From Epiperipatus broadwayi (taxonomy: Eukaryota; Onychophora; Udeonychophora; Euonychophora; Peripatidae), in assembly GCA_028023455.1 (NCBI GenBank), contig JAQFVV010006197.1:16491254-16555253 (forward strand): DNA of 64,000 nt, given 5' to 3'. Both the position numbers and the translations under genes were made by a program. The notes under the pieces were generated by a model. The model did no database searches and had not been told where the DNA came from. It saw nothing but the letters and a program-made list of their open reading frames with translations. Below, one piece after another: positions 22,001 through 34,371 of this stretch (position 1 is its first letter; each line of letters opens with the position of its first letter).

Positions 22001-24140
22001 TTAGTATCCTGCATACATTTGATCTCTAGTGTCTGTTTCCATATTATGTAATAAATTTCTTCATGCTAAATAGTAATAATTGTCATTTGTGTTTAATAAT
22101 TGCCATTATCAAATTATTAATTAATAAAGTTTAGTTATATTTTAATGCTTTCAATAACATATTATAAATGGATTATGTTACTAAACATATCAGTGCATCA
22201 AAACTGATATACCGGTATTCAAATGAAATATATCTTGTATTATATTGTTTCTAAAATAGATGTATGTTTATCCAATCATTTATTATTTTTAAAAAAAAAA
22301 TTGTAAATATTATAAATAAATCTTGTTGTGTTAAAAATATATTTAGTTGTCTGTGGTCTTATTGCTAATCATCATCCATATTATTATTATTGTTACTGCT
22401 ATTAACACATTATTTTATTGTCTTAAAAGTCATCATTAATTAATACAGTATATTTTATTACGCATTAAATTAATATTGCAAAAATATATAATAATTTTGG
22501 TAAACTTTTACATCTAAAGTACATTTAAAATTTATGGCTTATTGATTAAAATACAGTAGATCTTAAGCCCATGTCTAACTTTAAATAATATTTTAATGAT
22601 TTATTGGTATTAGAATAACTTATTTATTTGAGTCATTAGATACATTATTCACTGATCTTGATCATATTTCCCATAATTATTTAATAAAGAAAAGTTGGTA
22701 AGTTATTGCATAATTTATTAAGAACTTATTTGTACTTTATAAAACTTAAAATTCATATTACTGTTGGTACTGGAATTGCCAAATAGTGTATATTAATTCT
22801 ATTTTGTTTTATGAGCTGTTTTATTTGTTATATTTGGGTAGTGGCAAAATCCCTCTCACTGACCCAGGTATATCTTGCAAAATGATAATATTTAAGTTAT
22901 TGGAACTCTGAGAAAAATAAATTGTTAATTCTTAATTGTAATTTTGAATGTATGATAATTTTTATGCCTTAAATTATTTATTGTGCTTTGTTTGGAATTA
23001 TGTTTATCTTCACATCTTTATGAATTTAGTATAACTTTGAAATGTAAATTTCTTCTTTAATCTTAAAACTTATAGTTTATTTTAACTTCATGGTTAAATA
23101 TTCTGGTTTAGTCAAGCTTAGAATCCATACTTTGTTTCTTTTTGCTTTAATTTAATACAATATTAGTTTATAGTTGATAATCTCATTATCCATTGTCAAT
23201 GTTGTTCTCATATTTCATTTTGATTTTTATTTCTTAAATGTCTTCATCTCTATTTTATCTTAATTCATCATCATAATTGATTCATCCTTCATTGGCTCCT
23301 ATTTTATCATCACTTCTTAATCATTCATTTTCCTAACACATTTTTTTTCTCTTAAGTTCGTTCTTTTCATTATTTAATTATTATTTATTTTTCATCTATT
23401 TATCATTTAATTCATAATTCAAATTCCACATACATTTCATATACCCGATTATTAATTATTTATTAGTTTACAAATATTAAATTTACCTAATAGTATTTTG
23501 CTATGGATTTTGAAACTAGTTTTATTATCTTTATGGACATTTTGTGATCTTCCTTAGATTTATTGTTTTATGCTAGTTTAGTTGGTCTTAAGAAAATAAT
23601 ATCTTTATTTTAACATTTCTTTTATGCGTATATATTCTTAATTAATATATATTCTTAATTATTCGTGTAGTGAGGGTTACAATATATATATATCAATAAG
23701 TATTTAATATGCTATATAAATGTGCTGGGATTATTAAAATCAGCTCAGAGCCATCTGATACCCTAAGTTATTAGCCATTATCAAATATCTTATTAATAAA
23801 TTGGGTGTATTACAAAAAGTAACATTTAGCCCCTTAGTACTATCAGTACAAATCTAAAGAAAATTATAACGAATTTTCACACATACATCAAATTGTTATA
23901 GATAAACACTAGCTATCTGGAGAGCAAAAGAATTGAAAAAATAACTAATAATTTTATTAACTAATTTGAATAATAATAAAAACGAAATGATTTAACATAT
24001 TCTTTAATAACACAATTACATTATTATATATGATTTTGACTTATTTACAAATATATAAATTTCACTTATTTCAATATAATAAAACAATAAATACAGTATT
24101 TATTGACTGTATTTATTGTTTAAATTGTAGTTTACAAATA
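22001..24140. other. No gene recognised; pyrimidine-rich patch
   Basis: A+T-rich. At about 23200-23400 the plus strand is rich in TTCATC/TTCATT motifs. The corresponding interval after copy B of the repeat (53645-53912) is also pyrimidine-rich with TTCATC, so the repeat may extend this far. A short perfect inverted repeat AAACAATAAATACAGT/ACTGTATTTATTGTTT lies at about 24085-24122. Confidence 0.45.
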
Positions 24141-24905
24141 TATAAATTATTATAAGGAAGGAACACCCCTCCGATCATGTGCTTTACAAATTTACTTGCA
24201 CTTACCCATGAGCATCGACTTGAAAAGCTTAATTATATATGTTTATGCTTAGAGTTTATCTATATATAAGCCAATCTTTTTTGGCTTGCTGAAATTCGAT
24301 CTTCAACTTATTGTGTACCTGAGTTATATATTATCAATTAAATTGTATAAACCTATTCAATCTATACTGGAAGAGAAATATAATCTCATTTTTAACCATC
24401 TGCAATGAAATACATAGTAAATTTTGAATTTACTGTCATAAATATTTATATTTATAAAGAGCAGTCTACATATGAAATCTTATAATGAAGGAACAACCTT
24501 TCAGTCATGTACTTTATGAATCTACTTGCACTCACCCGTGAACATTGACTTGAAAAGCATTAAGTGTACACTTATAATATTTCATACATAACAGAATATA
24601 CAGTAAACTCAAAATTTATTATGTATTTTATCACAGGTAGTTAAAAATGAGATTATGTCTCTCTCCTACTATAGATCGAATAGGTTAATACAATACAATT
24701 GATAATATATAACTCAGGTACACAATAAGTTGAAGACCTGATTTCTGCATTTTGAGCAAACACTGGCTTACATATGGATAAGTTCTAAGCATAAGTGTAC
24801 ACATGATTTTCAAGTTGATACAAGTGCAAGTAGATTCGTAAAGGGCAGGGCCGGAGAGTTGTTCCTTTATTACAATATTTCATATGTAGGCTGCACTATA
24901 TAAAT
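24141..24905. repeat. Compound foldback element
   Basis: One ~320-base unit appears three times: complete and direct at 24141-24462, its first ~110 bases direct at 24463-24573, and complete and inverted at 24905-24574. Shared blocks include AAGGAACA(A)C, TACTTGCACT(C/T)ACCC, GACTTGAAAA, ATTGTGTACCTGAGTTATAT and TAATCTCATTTTTAAC. The outer copies face each other, so the region can fold into a long hairpin. No coding frame is shared. It is probably a non-autonomous foldback transposon with an internal duplication. Confidence 0.7.
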
Positions 24906-26716
24906 AACAGAATATTTATTAGATACATAGTGTTATTGTTTATAAATAAACCAAACTTATTTGTACACCTACACACAAATGCATCTAGATACATAAAACA
25001 TTTGAATTACTAATTTTAATTACTAATTTATCTTATAGGCTAAATTATCAAAATATATATTTTTTCCTGTGCTTGCAAACAGAAAATAAAAACATTATTA
25101 AAAAATTCAGATTTTCATTTATCATTAATATATTCTTAAGACAATAAAAAAAAAAACCATTTATTACTTTATTTATAAAAACTTATATAATAAAATTGAA
25201 AAAACATACTTCATTCAATTCTTTTCTCCTTGAGGACTTCAAATTGGCCTTGAGACTTTAAAATGTTCAATCTCTTTGTTCTCTATCATGAATTTGAAGT
25301 TTTTTTTAAACTTTTTATAAACAGCACTTGTTAATTTTTTTCAATTATTTCAGTCCTTTTTTTTAAAAAAAAAAAAAGTACAAGAAAAATAATTTTCACT
25401 TTTATGTTATAAAGGATTTTTCTTTATTAACATTGGAATTATACGTATATATACTGCAGAGAAATTTTTCTGCTAACCATCATTCTTTTCTCTGTCCTCC
25501 TCTATGTATATAGCTTAGTCTCATATACATATATCTAGATTTATAAACATCTTGGTTAAATTAATCTCATATATAAAAAGACTTACAGAAATATCCTATT
25601 TAAATAAAACATAATCCAAGTGTTATCGCTTTCAATCCATATTAAGCTTCTGTACTATCTAATCTTCAGATATAGCAAATAGTGGCAGGATACATGGATC
25701 AACTCAAAAAGCACTAACAGCAAAAATAATTGGTCTGCCATCAAACATCACTTTTAACAACTGCTCTCTTCTTGAATCTGCAAGATCTTTAGTTAAAATG
25801 AATTTCAGTATTTACATATAAATATACAGATTGATAAACAGAAGAACTAAAATTAAGTATTTTCAGTCTTAATAAAGACATAATAATTGTATTATAAGGT
25901 TGTTTAATACAGCATTATAACTGTATTAATATGTTGTTTTTCATTATACCACATTCATCTAAACAATAAAGATTAAAAACTGACTTTTTAATTAATTTTT
26001 TATTATTTTCTTATAAGCACAAAGCATGGAAATTACATCTCTTAAAAAAAAAATAGTTTTTTTATACATAAATAAATTACTTTCTTTAGATATATTAAAA
26101 ATCTAAATTTATCGTATTTTTTTTGAGAATCAGAAATAAACTAAATAATCTATTTGTAATAATATAGTTTTTTATTTGATTTTAAATAATTTATTTCAAA
26201 ATATTTAAAATACTACTTTTTACTTAATTAATATTTATTGTCTTTATTTTGATTTTTATATAAATAAAATTGTGTACTTTCTCTTTTCCTTTATAAACTT
26301 TGAATAAATATACTGAAATATTTTGAAATCAGCTTTTTCTGATACAAGTTGCCCTATTTCTGAATAAAAAGTTAAATTAAATATGCATATAATAAAAGAC
26401 TTAATTGTATGACAGAAAGAAACAGAATTATTAAAAAAATAATTATTTTAAATGCTAATTTTCTTATTTGAGTCAGTTATAACTGGTCAGTATTCCCCAA
26501 ACTTTATACATTGTGATTTAAAGGAGGGGGTTCATAAATAAGTAATTTACACATTTCATAGTAAAAAAAAAAAAAAAAAAGGAATATGAATATTTCAAGA
26601 GTAAATGTAAAGGAATAAAATAAATAAATTCTACACCAATTTGCAAAAGTTGGCAATAAATTTTCTTTCTTCTCACAAAGAGAAATTTGTGTGTGTGTGA
26701 TTATAAAGTTGCCAAT
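24906..26716. other. No gene recognised
   Basis: A+T-rich with simple runs, including a T/A palindromic tract at about 25357-25377 and a long A-run near 26562-26580. No supported frame. Confidence 0.5.
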
Positions 26717-27480
26717 AAACATCACATGATCACCATTTCTTATGCTTGTTTATAGCTGTTATTAAAACAGGCAAAACTCTCTGTACGTATTGCCACTCAG
26801 TGCAAGCCAGATGTAATCAATGGATGCCAGAAGGCTTGTGCATAAAATCCCCATCTAGTATCTACTCACCCAATATCCCCAAACTAGTTTCTGGCTTGTG
26901 GCCCTCGTCAGTGAGGAGCCTTGGATCTGAGAGCACTGCACCTAGATCTTAGGATCTAATGCAACCCTCCAGCAGCCACCTTTTATCTCTACTTAACTAC
27001 AAAACTATAAGTCTTAAATTGAAAACACTATAATATTTTTAATCCAAGCTCATTAGTTTATATAGTCATATAGGTCTGAACTCAGTTCAGTACCTATACA
27101 TTTTGGTGACTTTGGTTCTTCAATAACCATAGCCACCACTATTCTATTAGGCAGGATTGGTTTTAAGCCACCATTTCCTATGCTTGCTTATAACCATTAT
27201 GACTATATAAGATAATGAGCTTGGATTGAAAATATTATAGTGTTTTCAATTTAAGACTCATAGTTTTGTAGTTAAGTAGAGATAAAAGGTGGAGGGTTGC
27301 ATTTGCTCTCAGATCCAAGGTTCCTCACTGACAAAGGTCACAAGTCAGAAATTAGTCTGGGGATATTGGATGAGTAGGCACTAGATGGGGATTTTATGCA
27401 CAATTCTCTGGCATCCATTGATTACTCTGGCTTGCACTGAATGGCAATACGTATAGAGAGTTTCGTCTGTTTTGATTATA
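26717..27480. mobile_element. Foldback DNA element with ~300 bp inverted arms
   Basis: The left arm (26762-27070) and the inverted right arm (27199-27478) match over almost their full length: AAAACAGGCAAAACTCTCTG against its inverted counterpart, then GTATTGCCACTCAGTGCAAG, ATAAAATCCCCATCTAGT, CAGTGAGGA, CTTGGATCTGAGAG, TTTTATCTCTACTTAAC and CAATCCAAGCTCATTA-like sequence. The ~130-base centre carries a second copy of ACCATTTC(T/C)TATGCTTG, also found just outside the left arm. No transposase frame exists, so this is a non-autonomous foldback or MITE-like element. Relatives occur at 28553 and 41430. Confidence 0.8.
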
Positions 27481-28552
27481 AAATTGGAAAAACATTTTAA
27501 TCATATTAAAAATTCTTTACAAGTAATGATATAATTATAGTATTTGTTAATGGTTTAAATTTGAAACAGTCCTTAAAGCAAATTATTTGATCAACACCTA
27601 AATTGTATTAATTAAAAACTATTCAAATGTATGCAGTAAATAAAGTATATAACTAATTAAAATATTTAATCAATGAAATCACAAAACAATCTCAGGAATT
27701 AAGATGGGGGGGGGGGTGATAGAAAGATGTGTGATTAAGTGCCATGATATAAAAAAAGGAAGAAAAAGAGAAAAGATCAACCCTGAGAAACAGAAGAGAA
27801 TATGTGCAGAAGGAAAGATCCGCATCAAGAATAATCAGTGACAAGATTTGGACATAACAGCTATATTTCCCAAATGCAAACTTCATCAATATTGGCATCA
27901 AGACTAGGAAATATAAAAACACTTTTCAGTGCTAGAAAATATATAGTAATTTAACAAGAAGTATGAGGAGATTACATACAATGTAAACTCTCAATATGAT
28001 AGGTTAGAATCCATCCAATTGCAATAATTGGAAGCGTAAACTATATAGTTTTTCCAGTTAAGAACTTTTCAGTTTGCCAGAATAAAAAAACTGGTGTCAT
28101 AAGAATTTGCCAACACCTGCCCATGAAAAACACTTATTCATCATTAACTCTTTTAATACTATATATGAAGAAGGACAAGAAAAATGAAACGATATATAGA
28201 CAAACTGCTTTTAGTAGTAAGCTTTCTATATTATCATATTATGAACAATAGTGCAGTAAATTTTCTTTGATTTGAACATATAAGGCATTAACTAATTACT
28301 TTTTTATTATTATTTTATTTATTTTTTGATTACTTAGTTAATAATTTATATTGTAATGACAGTAGCAATACAATTGTAGGTTTATAATTTTACTATTAAT
28401 TATTTGGAAGGAATTTTATTTTTATATTTATTTTACTGATGAGTGCAATGGTAATACATGAAGGGAATCAACAATTAATTGGGAAACCAATCCTTACCCT
28501 CCTGTCGTTTCCAAAATACATACACTGCAAATGTTTATAGTAATAAAAAACT
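27481..28552. other. No gene recognised
   Basis: A+T-rich. A run of about ten G residues sits at 27706. A minus-strand frame of 76 codons near 27700-27920 is hydrophobic and low in complexity and is not supported. Confidence 0.5.
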
Positions 28553-28664
28553 AAACATCACATGATCACCATTTCTTATGCTTACACAAGCTGTTTACGC
28601 AAAGGCAAAACTCTACTCTAGCTTGCACTGGTGGCGCTACAGTATGGAGAGTTTAGCCTCTGTG
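28553..28664. repeat. Deleted relative of the 26.7 kb foldback element
   Basis: The first 31 bases (AAACATCACATGATCACCAT then TTCTTATGCTT) are identical to 26717-26747. What follows is a short hairpin, GGCAAAACTCT ... AGAGTTTAGCC, built from the two outer ends of the same element, with GCTTGCACTGGTGGCGCTAC as the remaining centre. It is a strongly internally deleted copy. Confidence 0.7.
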
Positions 28665-31600
28665 TTTGTAGTAATATATATTATAAATGATCCTCCCGTA
28701 TTCAATGTAAGCAAATTGTTTTTTTTTAATTATAAAATATTATTGTAAGTAGTGTTTTGTTTCATTCCAAACTCATATGAGATGTTTAATATAGTCTGGA
28801 GAAAACAAACTCTGAATGAGATAAATGCGGGAGTGTTAATGGAAAATAGAAATGGTGTTTCCAGTATACATCTGCAGGTTTTCTTGACAAAAGAAGAATT
28901 GTACCTAAGGTAAAGACTAATGATGCTCGAACCCCCATACAATAAAATTATTGATAGAAAAACAGAAGTCCTAACAATAAAATACATTTGGATGAGAGAC
29001 AATCAGAAAATACCACCAATACCTGATATGATCAGCAACAGCAGTCTCAATTTAGAATTTCAATGGTTGTATAATACAACTATTACTGTCTGGCCTACAA
29101 TTATAAAAAAAATAGTGATCTGTCTTTGTGAACTAAGTGCTGAGGTAGTGATCAATGCTTAACAGCACCATCACTGCATGAACTATTACAATACATACAT
29201 TATTACTCATCCTAAATGTTGTGGGCAGGAGATATGTCTCAATATATAATAAAATCATTAACAGCAAATATTAAGTAATTAAAAAAATATATATTTTGTT
29301 TAAATATTTCAGCTCAAATTAGATTAACTAAATAAGTAGAGAAAGATAAAACCCAAACTTTTTGAAATGTTCTCAGCTATTTGTCATCTTTGTTCCTGTG
29401 TTTTACAACACTCATTTATCATATTATTATTAAATTTAAACATATAGCTCAGATTATTATACACAAGAAATAATTTTAAAGCAACTTTATAGAAGTAGTT
29501 TCAAAACATATCTTTAAAAAAAAAAAAACTGTACTTTAATTAATGATAAAAGACTACAATAAACACATTATATGTATTTCAATTTTATGAGTTCAAAACA
29601 TTAAAACATATAAATGTTATGGTTTACAAATTCTCAATTGGGATGTTCCTTCATCCACTTCCCACTCTCTTTCAATCTGAGTTTTCACCCTATATTGTAG
29701 AAAAACTTTTCCAGTATATATTATTTTCAAGTATTACCAAACAAAATATTTCAAGCATGCTGCATTACATATTATGTCATATTTTACAATTTTGTAAGTA
29801 CACATTCTCTATCTTAAAATATGTAACCCATTAAAGATTATTTCTTGCAAAAATCATAACTTTAAATAACCTATAAAAAATAATAATAATAATAGCACAA
29901 ATATAAACTGATATTTTTAATATCTTAAAATAAATTCACAATATTTAATTCAATTTTTATATTTCATTTTTACATATTTATATTTTTCAATTTCCCGAAA
30001 ATATAATGCAAATATCTATAAACAAAATATTTGTTGTTACTATTTTATACATAATTAATATTATTAATCAAAATTGGATTAAAAGAATTATCTTGTAATA
30101 CATGAAGAAATTTTATATATACAACACAAACATTTAAAAGCATATAATTTTTTTTTCATTTGTGAATTATAATTTCAGCCTTCTGGACAAATTTAAAAAA
30201 AAAAAGATCATCATCATTAATTAAATTTTTTTAAAAAAAGATGTCATCTGTAAACAAAAACCATCAAATTTTAATATTTGAAACATCATTCAACTATTAT
30301 ATTTATAAATATTGTACATAAATATGTATAATGTATTAATATTTTCCAATAATTTTTTTTAGAATTTATACTTATAAAAGTCATAATTTAGATAAAATTT
30401 ATTTTAACCATATTGTAGCAAAAACTCAAGTTAATTCAATTTTTTTCCTAATTATAAACCATTATCTTAACCAAAAAATTACTTTTATATAATAATAATT
30501 ATTACTGTTGTTGAGAACTATAATATTAACATCAACTCTAAATGATATAACAAAAATGATATCTTTTATTTGGTTTTTATACAACTTAAAAACATAATCA
30601 TTATGGAGAAAATTGAGACCATCCATTTCAACATTTCATAACATTAAACATTTTCCTAATGAATTAAATTATTCCATAATATATCCAAAATAAGACAATT
30701 TTCCTTAAATATTTATACCTAATCTAATCAAATACTTAATTTGTTTTGTTGCTATCCACAATTCTCTGCTTACTTGTTGGCTTTTCTGACCTCTCAAAGA
30801 CATATTCATTATTTTAATATATATTTCTCTAAAATAATCTAGCACCTATTTAGTTCCACAGTTCAAAGGCATAATCATTATTTTGATAATGGAGATTACC
30901 TACCTCACTGGTAATTGTTATCTGTTTACCAACAATCTTTCAGAGCATAAAAACCTAGTAAATTAGATCAAACAAGAAATAAAATAATTTCAATAGAAAT
31001 ATTTGTGCCTCAATCGATTCAGATCTAACTGGTCAAATACTTCATTTTCATTATTCTTAAGTTGTAGTCAGAATCACAAATCAAAAATATTAATAAATCA
31101 ATACTTTTCACATTTACAGAAAGTCCCTGAAAATATTATAGCTTGAACAACTCTAGTCCTTAATTTTAAAGATGCATCCCTATTTCTAAAAATCTTTCCC
31201 CATTTCACTATAATCTTCCCGGTTTACATAAGCACTATGTAATCTTAACTCAAACTCTTATTTTCTGATGTTACATCAATTGCTAAGTTTTACTACTATT
31301 TTTAAAAGTAATACTCTTTTTATGTATTTGTGTAAATTTTTTAATAATGTATGACTAATTCAAAATTTTATATATATACTTTCTAAATATAAACTTTGAT
31401 ATCTCACTACAGAAGGTTATAACATAGAAAATAACTAAGATGAATTAATATCACAGCACAATTCTTTCAACAAATTAATATGTTGTTAGTATGATTATTT
31501 TATTTTACATGGTAAAACACGATTACAATAACCATTAATTAAAAATATATTCTATTCACTTATCCGCTATTTAATCAAACCTATGAATTTTTCGACAAAT

Positions 31601-32436
31601 ATAGATTAAAAGTAATTCGCCTTACCGAAATTTCTGAAGAATTTTAATCGCTATCTTATAGCAAAAGGGAAAAAAACATTACACAAATAGCAATTTAAAT
31701 TAATAACAACTAGATTATCCCGCCATTTTGAGTAATATTCAAGGAAGTAAAGAATAATAAGTATTGAATATAGAAGTTTCGTATTTGTTAATGTATAATA
31801 CATTATAGTAATATCCAAATATTTCACTTTTTTTTAAAATTTCTCATTAAAAAATAAATGTTTTTTTCATAATTATATTGATTGATTTTATTACATTTTA
31901 ACTTGTTTTACAGCTTTTGTTAGTTTAGAAATCGTCTGCTTTTATCTATCGGTAAGCTTTTTTAAAAAATTATTTTCTTTATAATTTTTTATTAATCTGT
32001 AAAAATTGCTATATTTCAAATTTAATAACAATTATTGTTATGTATTAGGGTAGAAATTAATAGTGTTTTTTTTTAAAAAAAAAATTATTGTATTTGCATA
32101 TAGACAATGTAAATATAATTGAAATAATTTGTATCTTTTAATTTTTTTTTTTGTTAATGATTTTTTTTTTTTTTGCAATTCTTTATAGTACTGTATAAGC
32201 TTATTTTATATATATAATAGTTGACTATGTCATTCACTAAAACTTTGCAGATAATTTAGAATTGAGTATTAAAAACCGTTTAAATTATAAAAGTTGCATT
32301 ATGAATCCATTTAAATCTAGGAATATATTATTTGAAAGTCAATCGTGAAGTTATCCCCTTAATTAATTCTTATAGTAAATAATAGGGTAGTTAAATTTAA
32401 TATTAAGAATATCAATGTATATCGTAATCATATACT
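28665..32436. other. No gene recognised; promoter-like motif near 31.72 kb
   Basis: Mostly A+T-rich, with open frames (80-90 codons near 28.7-29.2 kb) that overlap antisense and match nothing known to me. At 31719-31732 the motif CCCGCCATTTTGAG resembles a YY1-type core-promoter element. About 180 bases downstream, TTGTTTTACAG, 38 bases and GTAAGC form a possible micro-exon (31914-31951). Both are suggestive only. Confidence 0.35.
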
Positions 32437-33490
32437 ATTAATATCATTTTAGTTTTTTATTACTTTTACAATGCTTTTTCCACCCACTATTGAGGGTTGG
32501 ATTGTCCCAGCAATCTCCTTCAGGGTTATAAGAAACACAGTTCAAATACATGAATACAAATATACATGAACATATAAGTTTACATTTTATATATATATTC
32601 TATCTTATAATCATTATGCATATACCCACAGGTATCTTTATATACCTCTCATATAATTATTACCTTTTTATATATTATATATTTTAACCTTTTATCAATA
32701 AATACTTCCTATAATCATATACAGTATATTATTTTTATTTCATTTATTTTTTATTTTATTCTTTTTTTGTTGTTTTTAATATTTAACTCTAACATTATAT
32801 ATTAATATTTTTATATTTTACATTGTTATTATTCATTATATTAACATTCAATATGTATAATTTTTTTAACCTATACTATTATTTTTAATATACTTTTTGT
32901 ACTTACCTTCTACTTATATTTTCGGCAAATCTTAACTGTTATCTTTTAAAACTTTTAAATTTTATAGTTATATTTAGTGGCTCCTCATTTTATTTTTTAT
33001 ACAATGAAATGTGTTTTTTATTTTTTTTCTTATGTCAAAATTTTTTCAGGTCCAAATCTCTATTTAATACTGGCTTAATATTCTTAATATAAATAGCTTT
33101 TTTTATTTTTCTGTCCCTTTTATTATTTGTAAATTGTATCATCTTTATACAATCATTTCCAAACTCATGACTTGTTTCTAATATATGTTAAAACATCAGC
33201 AAATTTTTATCATATTTATGTTGTAATAGTCTTCTATATATTGATTTTTTTTTGTTTCTCTTAAATAATTAAATTTTATATTATTAATTTGACAATTTTG
33301 CAATCAATTTCATATATTCTATTTATTTCATTATCTGAATTTTTTATTATAATGACTAATATACTTATTTTCTAAAATACTAATCATATCTTTTCTCTTT
33401 TTATTAACTATTCTAACATTTATTATTTTATTAAATGTTTTATTAATTTTACTTATAACTTTATTTAAATTTTTAACTACATAGTTATTT
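32437..33490 (-). mobile_element. Penelope-like element fragment, left copy
   Basis: On the minus strand the segment encodes the C-terminal GIY-YIG-type nuclease of a Penelope-like element. It shows IYEIDCK near 33310, then after frame breaks HILETSHEFGNDCIKMIQFT and RDRKIKKAIYIKNIKPVLNR followed by DLDL (about 33200-33040). The His-x6-His-x-F and R-x-x-I-(K)-(E/K)-(A/S) patterns are typical of this nuclease. A ~600-base 3' region follows and ends at ATTAATATCATTTTAG (32437-32452). The copy is 5'-truncated, lacking the reverse transcriptase, and faces its partner at 33491-34371 head to head. Confidence 0.65.
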
Positions 33491-34371
33491 CTGTCTTTAA
33501 TATAAATAATATAAAATAATATAAAAGTAAATTATGTAGCAGAAACAAAAAATTCAGTACATAGAAGCTATTGCAACAAACATATGATAAAAATTCACCA
33601 ATATATTTACATACATTAGAAAGAGGGCATAAGTTTTGAAAGAACTGTATAAAGATGATATAATTTATAAATAATAAAAGAGATAGAAAAATAAAAGAAA
33701 GTATTTATATTAATAATATTAAGCAAGTATTAAACAGAGATTTGGACCTGAAAAAAATTTCGACATAAGAAAAAAAAATAGATTTAATTATATAAAAAAA
33801 TAGAAAGAAAGATCTACTAAATATAACTGTAAAATTTAAAAGTTTGGAAAGATAGCAGTTAAGGTTTGAAAATATAAGTAGAATAGGTCAAAAAATATAT
33901 TAAAAAATAATATTATAGGTTAAAGAAAATTATACATATTGAATGTTAATAAAATGAATAATAATATTGCAAAATATAAAAATATGAATATATAATATTA
34001 GAGTTAAATATTAAAAAAATTAATAAGAAAATAAAAAATAAATGAAATAAATATATATATATATACATATGATTATAGGAAGTATTGATTGATAAGTATA
34101 AAATATAAAAAGATTAAAATGTATAATATATAAAAGGTAATAATTATATAAAGAGGTATATAAAGATATATGTGTGTATATAAATAATGATTATAAGATA
34201 GAATATATGTATTTATAGAAACTGTAAAATTATATGTTTATGTATATTTGTATTCATGTATTTATATTGTGTTGGTTATAGTTCTGAACAAGATTGCTGG
34301 AACAATCGAAACCATCATTAGAGGGTTTAAAAAGCATTGTAAAAGTAATAAAGAACTAAAATGATATTAAT
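33491..34371 (+). mobile_element. Penelope-like element fragment, right copy (inverted)
   Basis: The plus strand reads YVAETKNSVHRS, corresponding to the nuclease Y-(I)-G-E-T block, then IYLHTLERGHKF, a stop, and NNKRDRKIKESIYINNIKQV followed by LNRDLDL. Its 3' region is an inverted match of the left copy and ends in CTAAAATGATATTAAT (34356-34371). Near the end, AGATTGCTGGAACAATCGAA corresponds to the inverted left-copy sequence GATTGTCCCAGCAATCT. The two copies together form an inverted repeat with arms of almost 0.9 kb. Several stops rule out function. Confidence 0.65.

Noticed and set aside
28730-29162. Overlapping 80-90 codon frames on both strands
   Set aside because: Antisense overlap, AT-rich codons and no recognisable motif; no splice pattern that isolates one of them.
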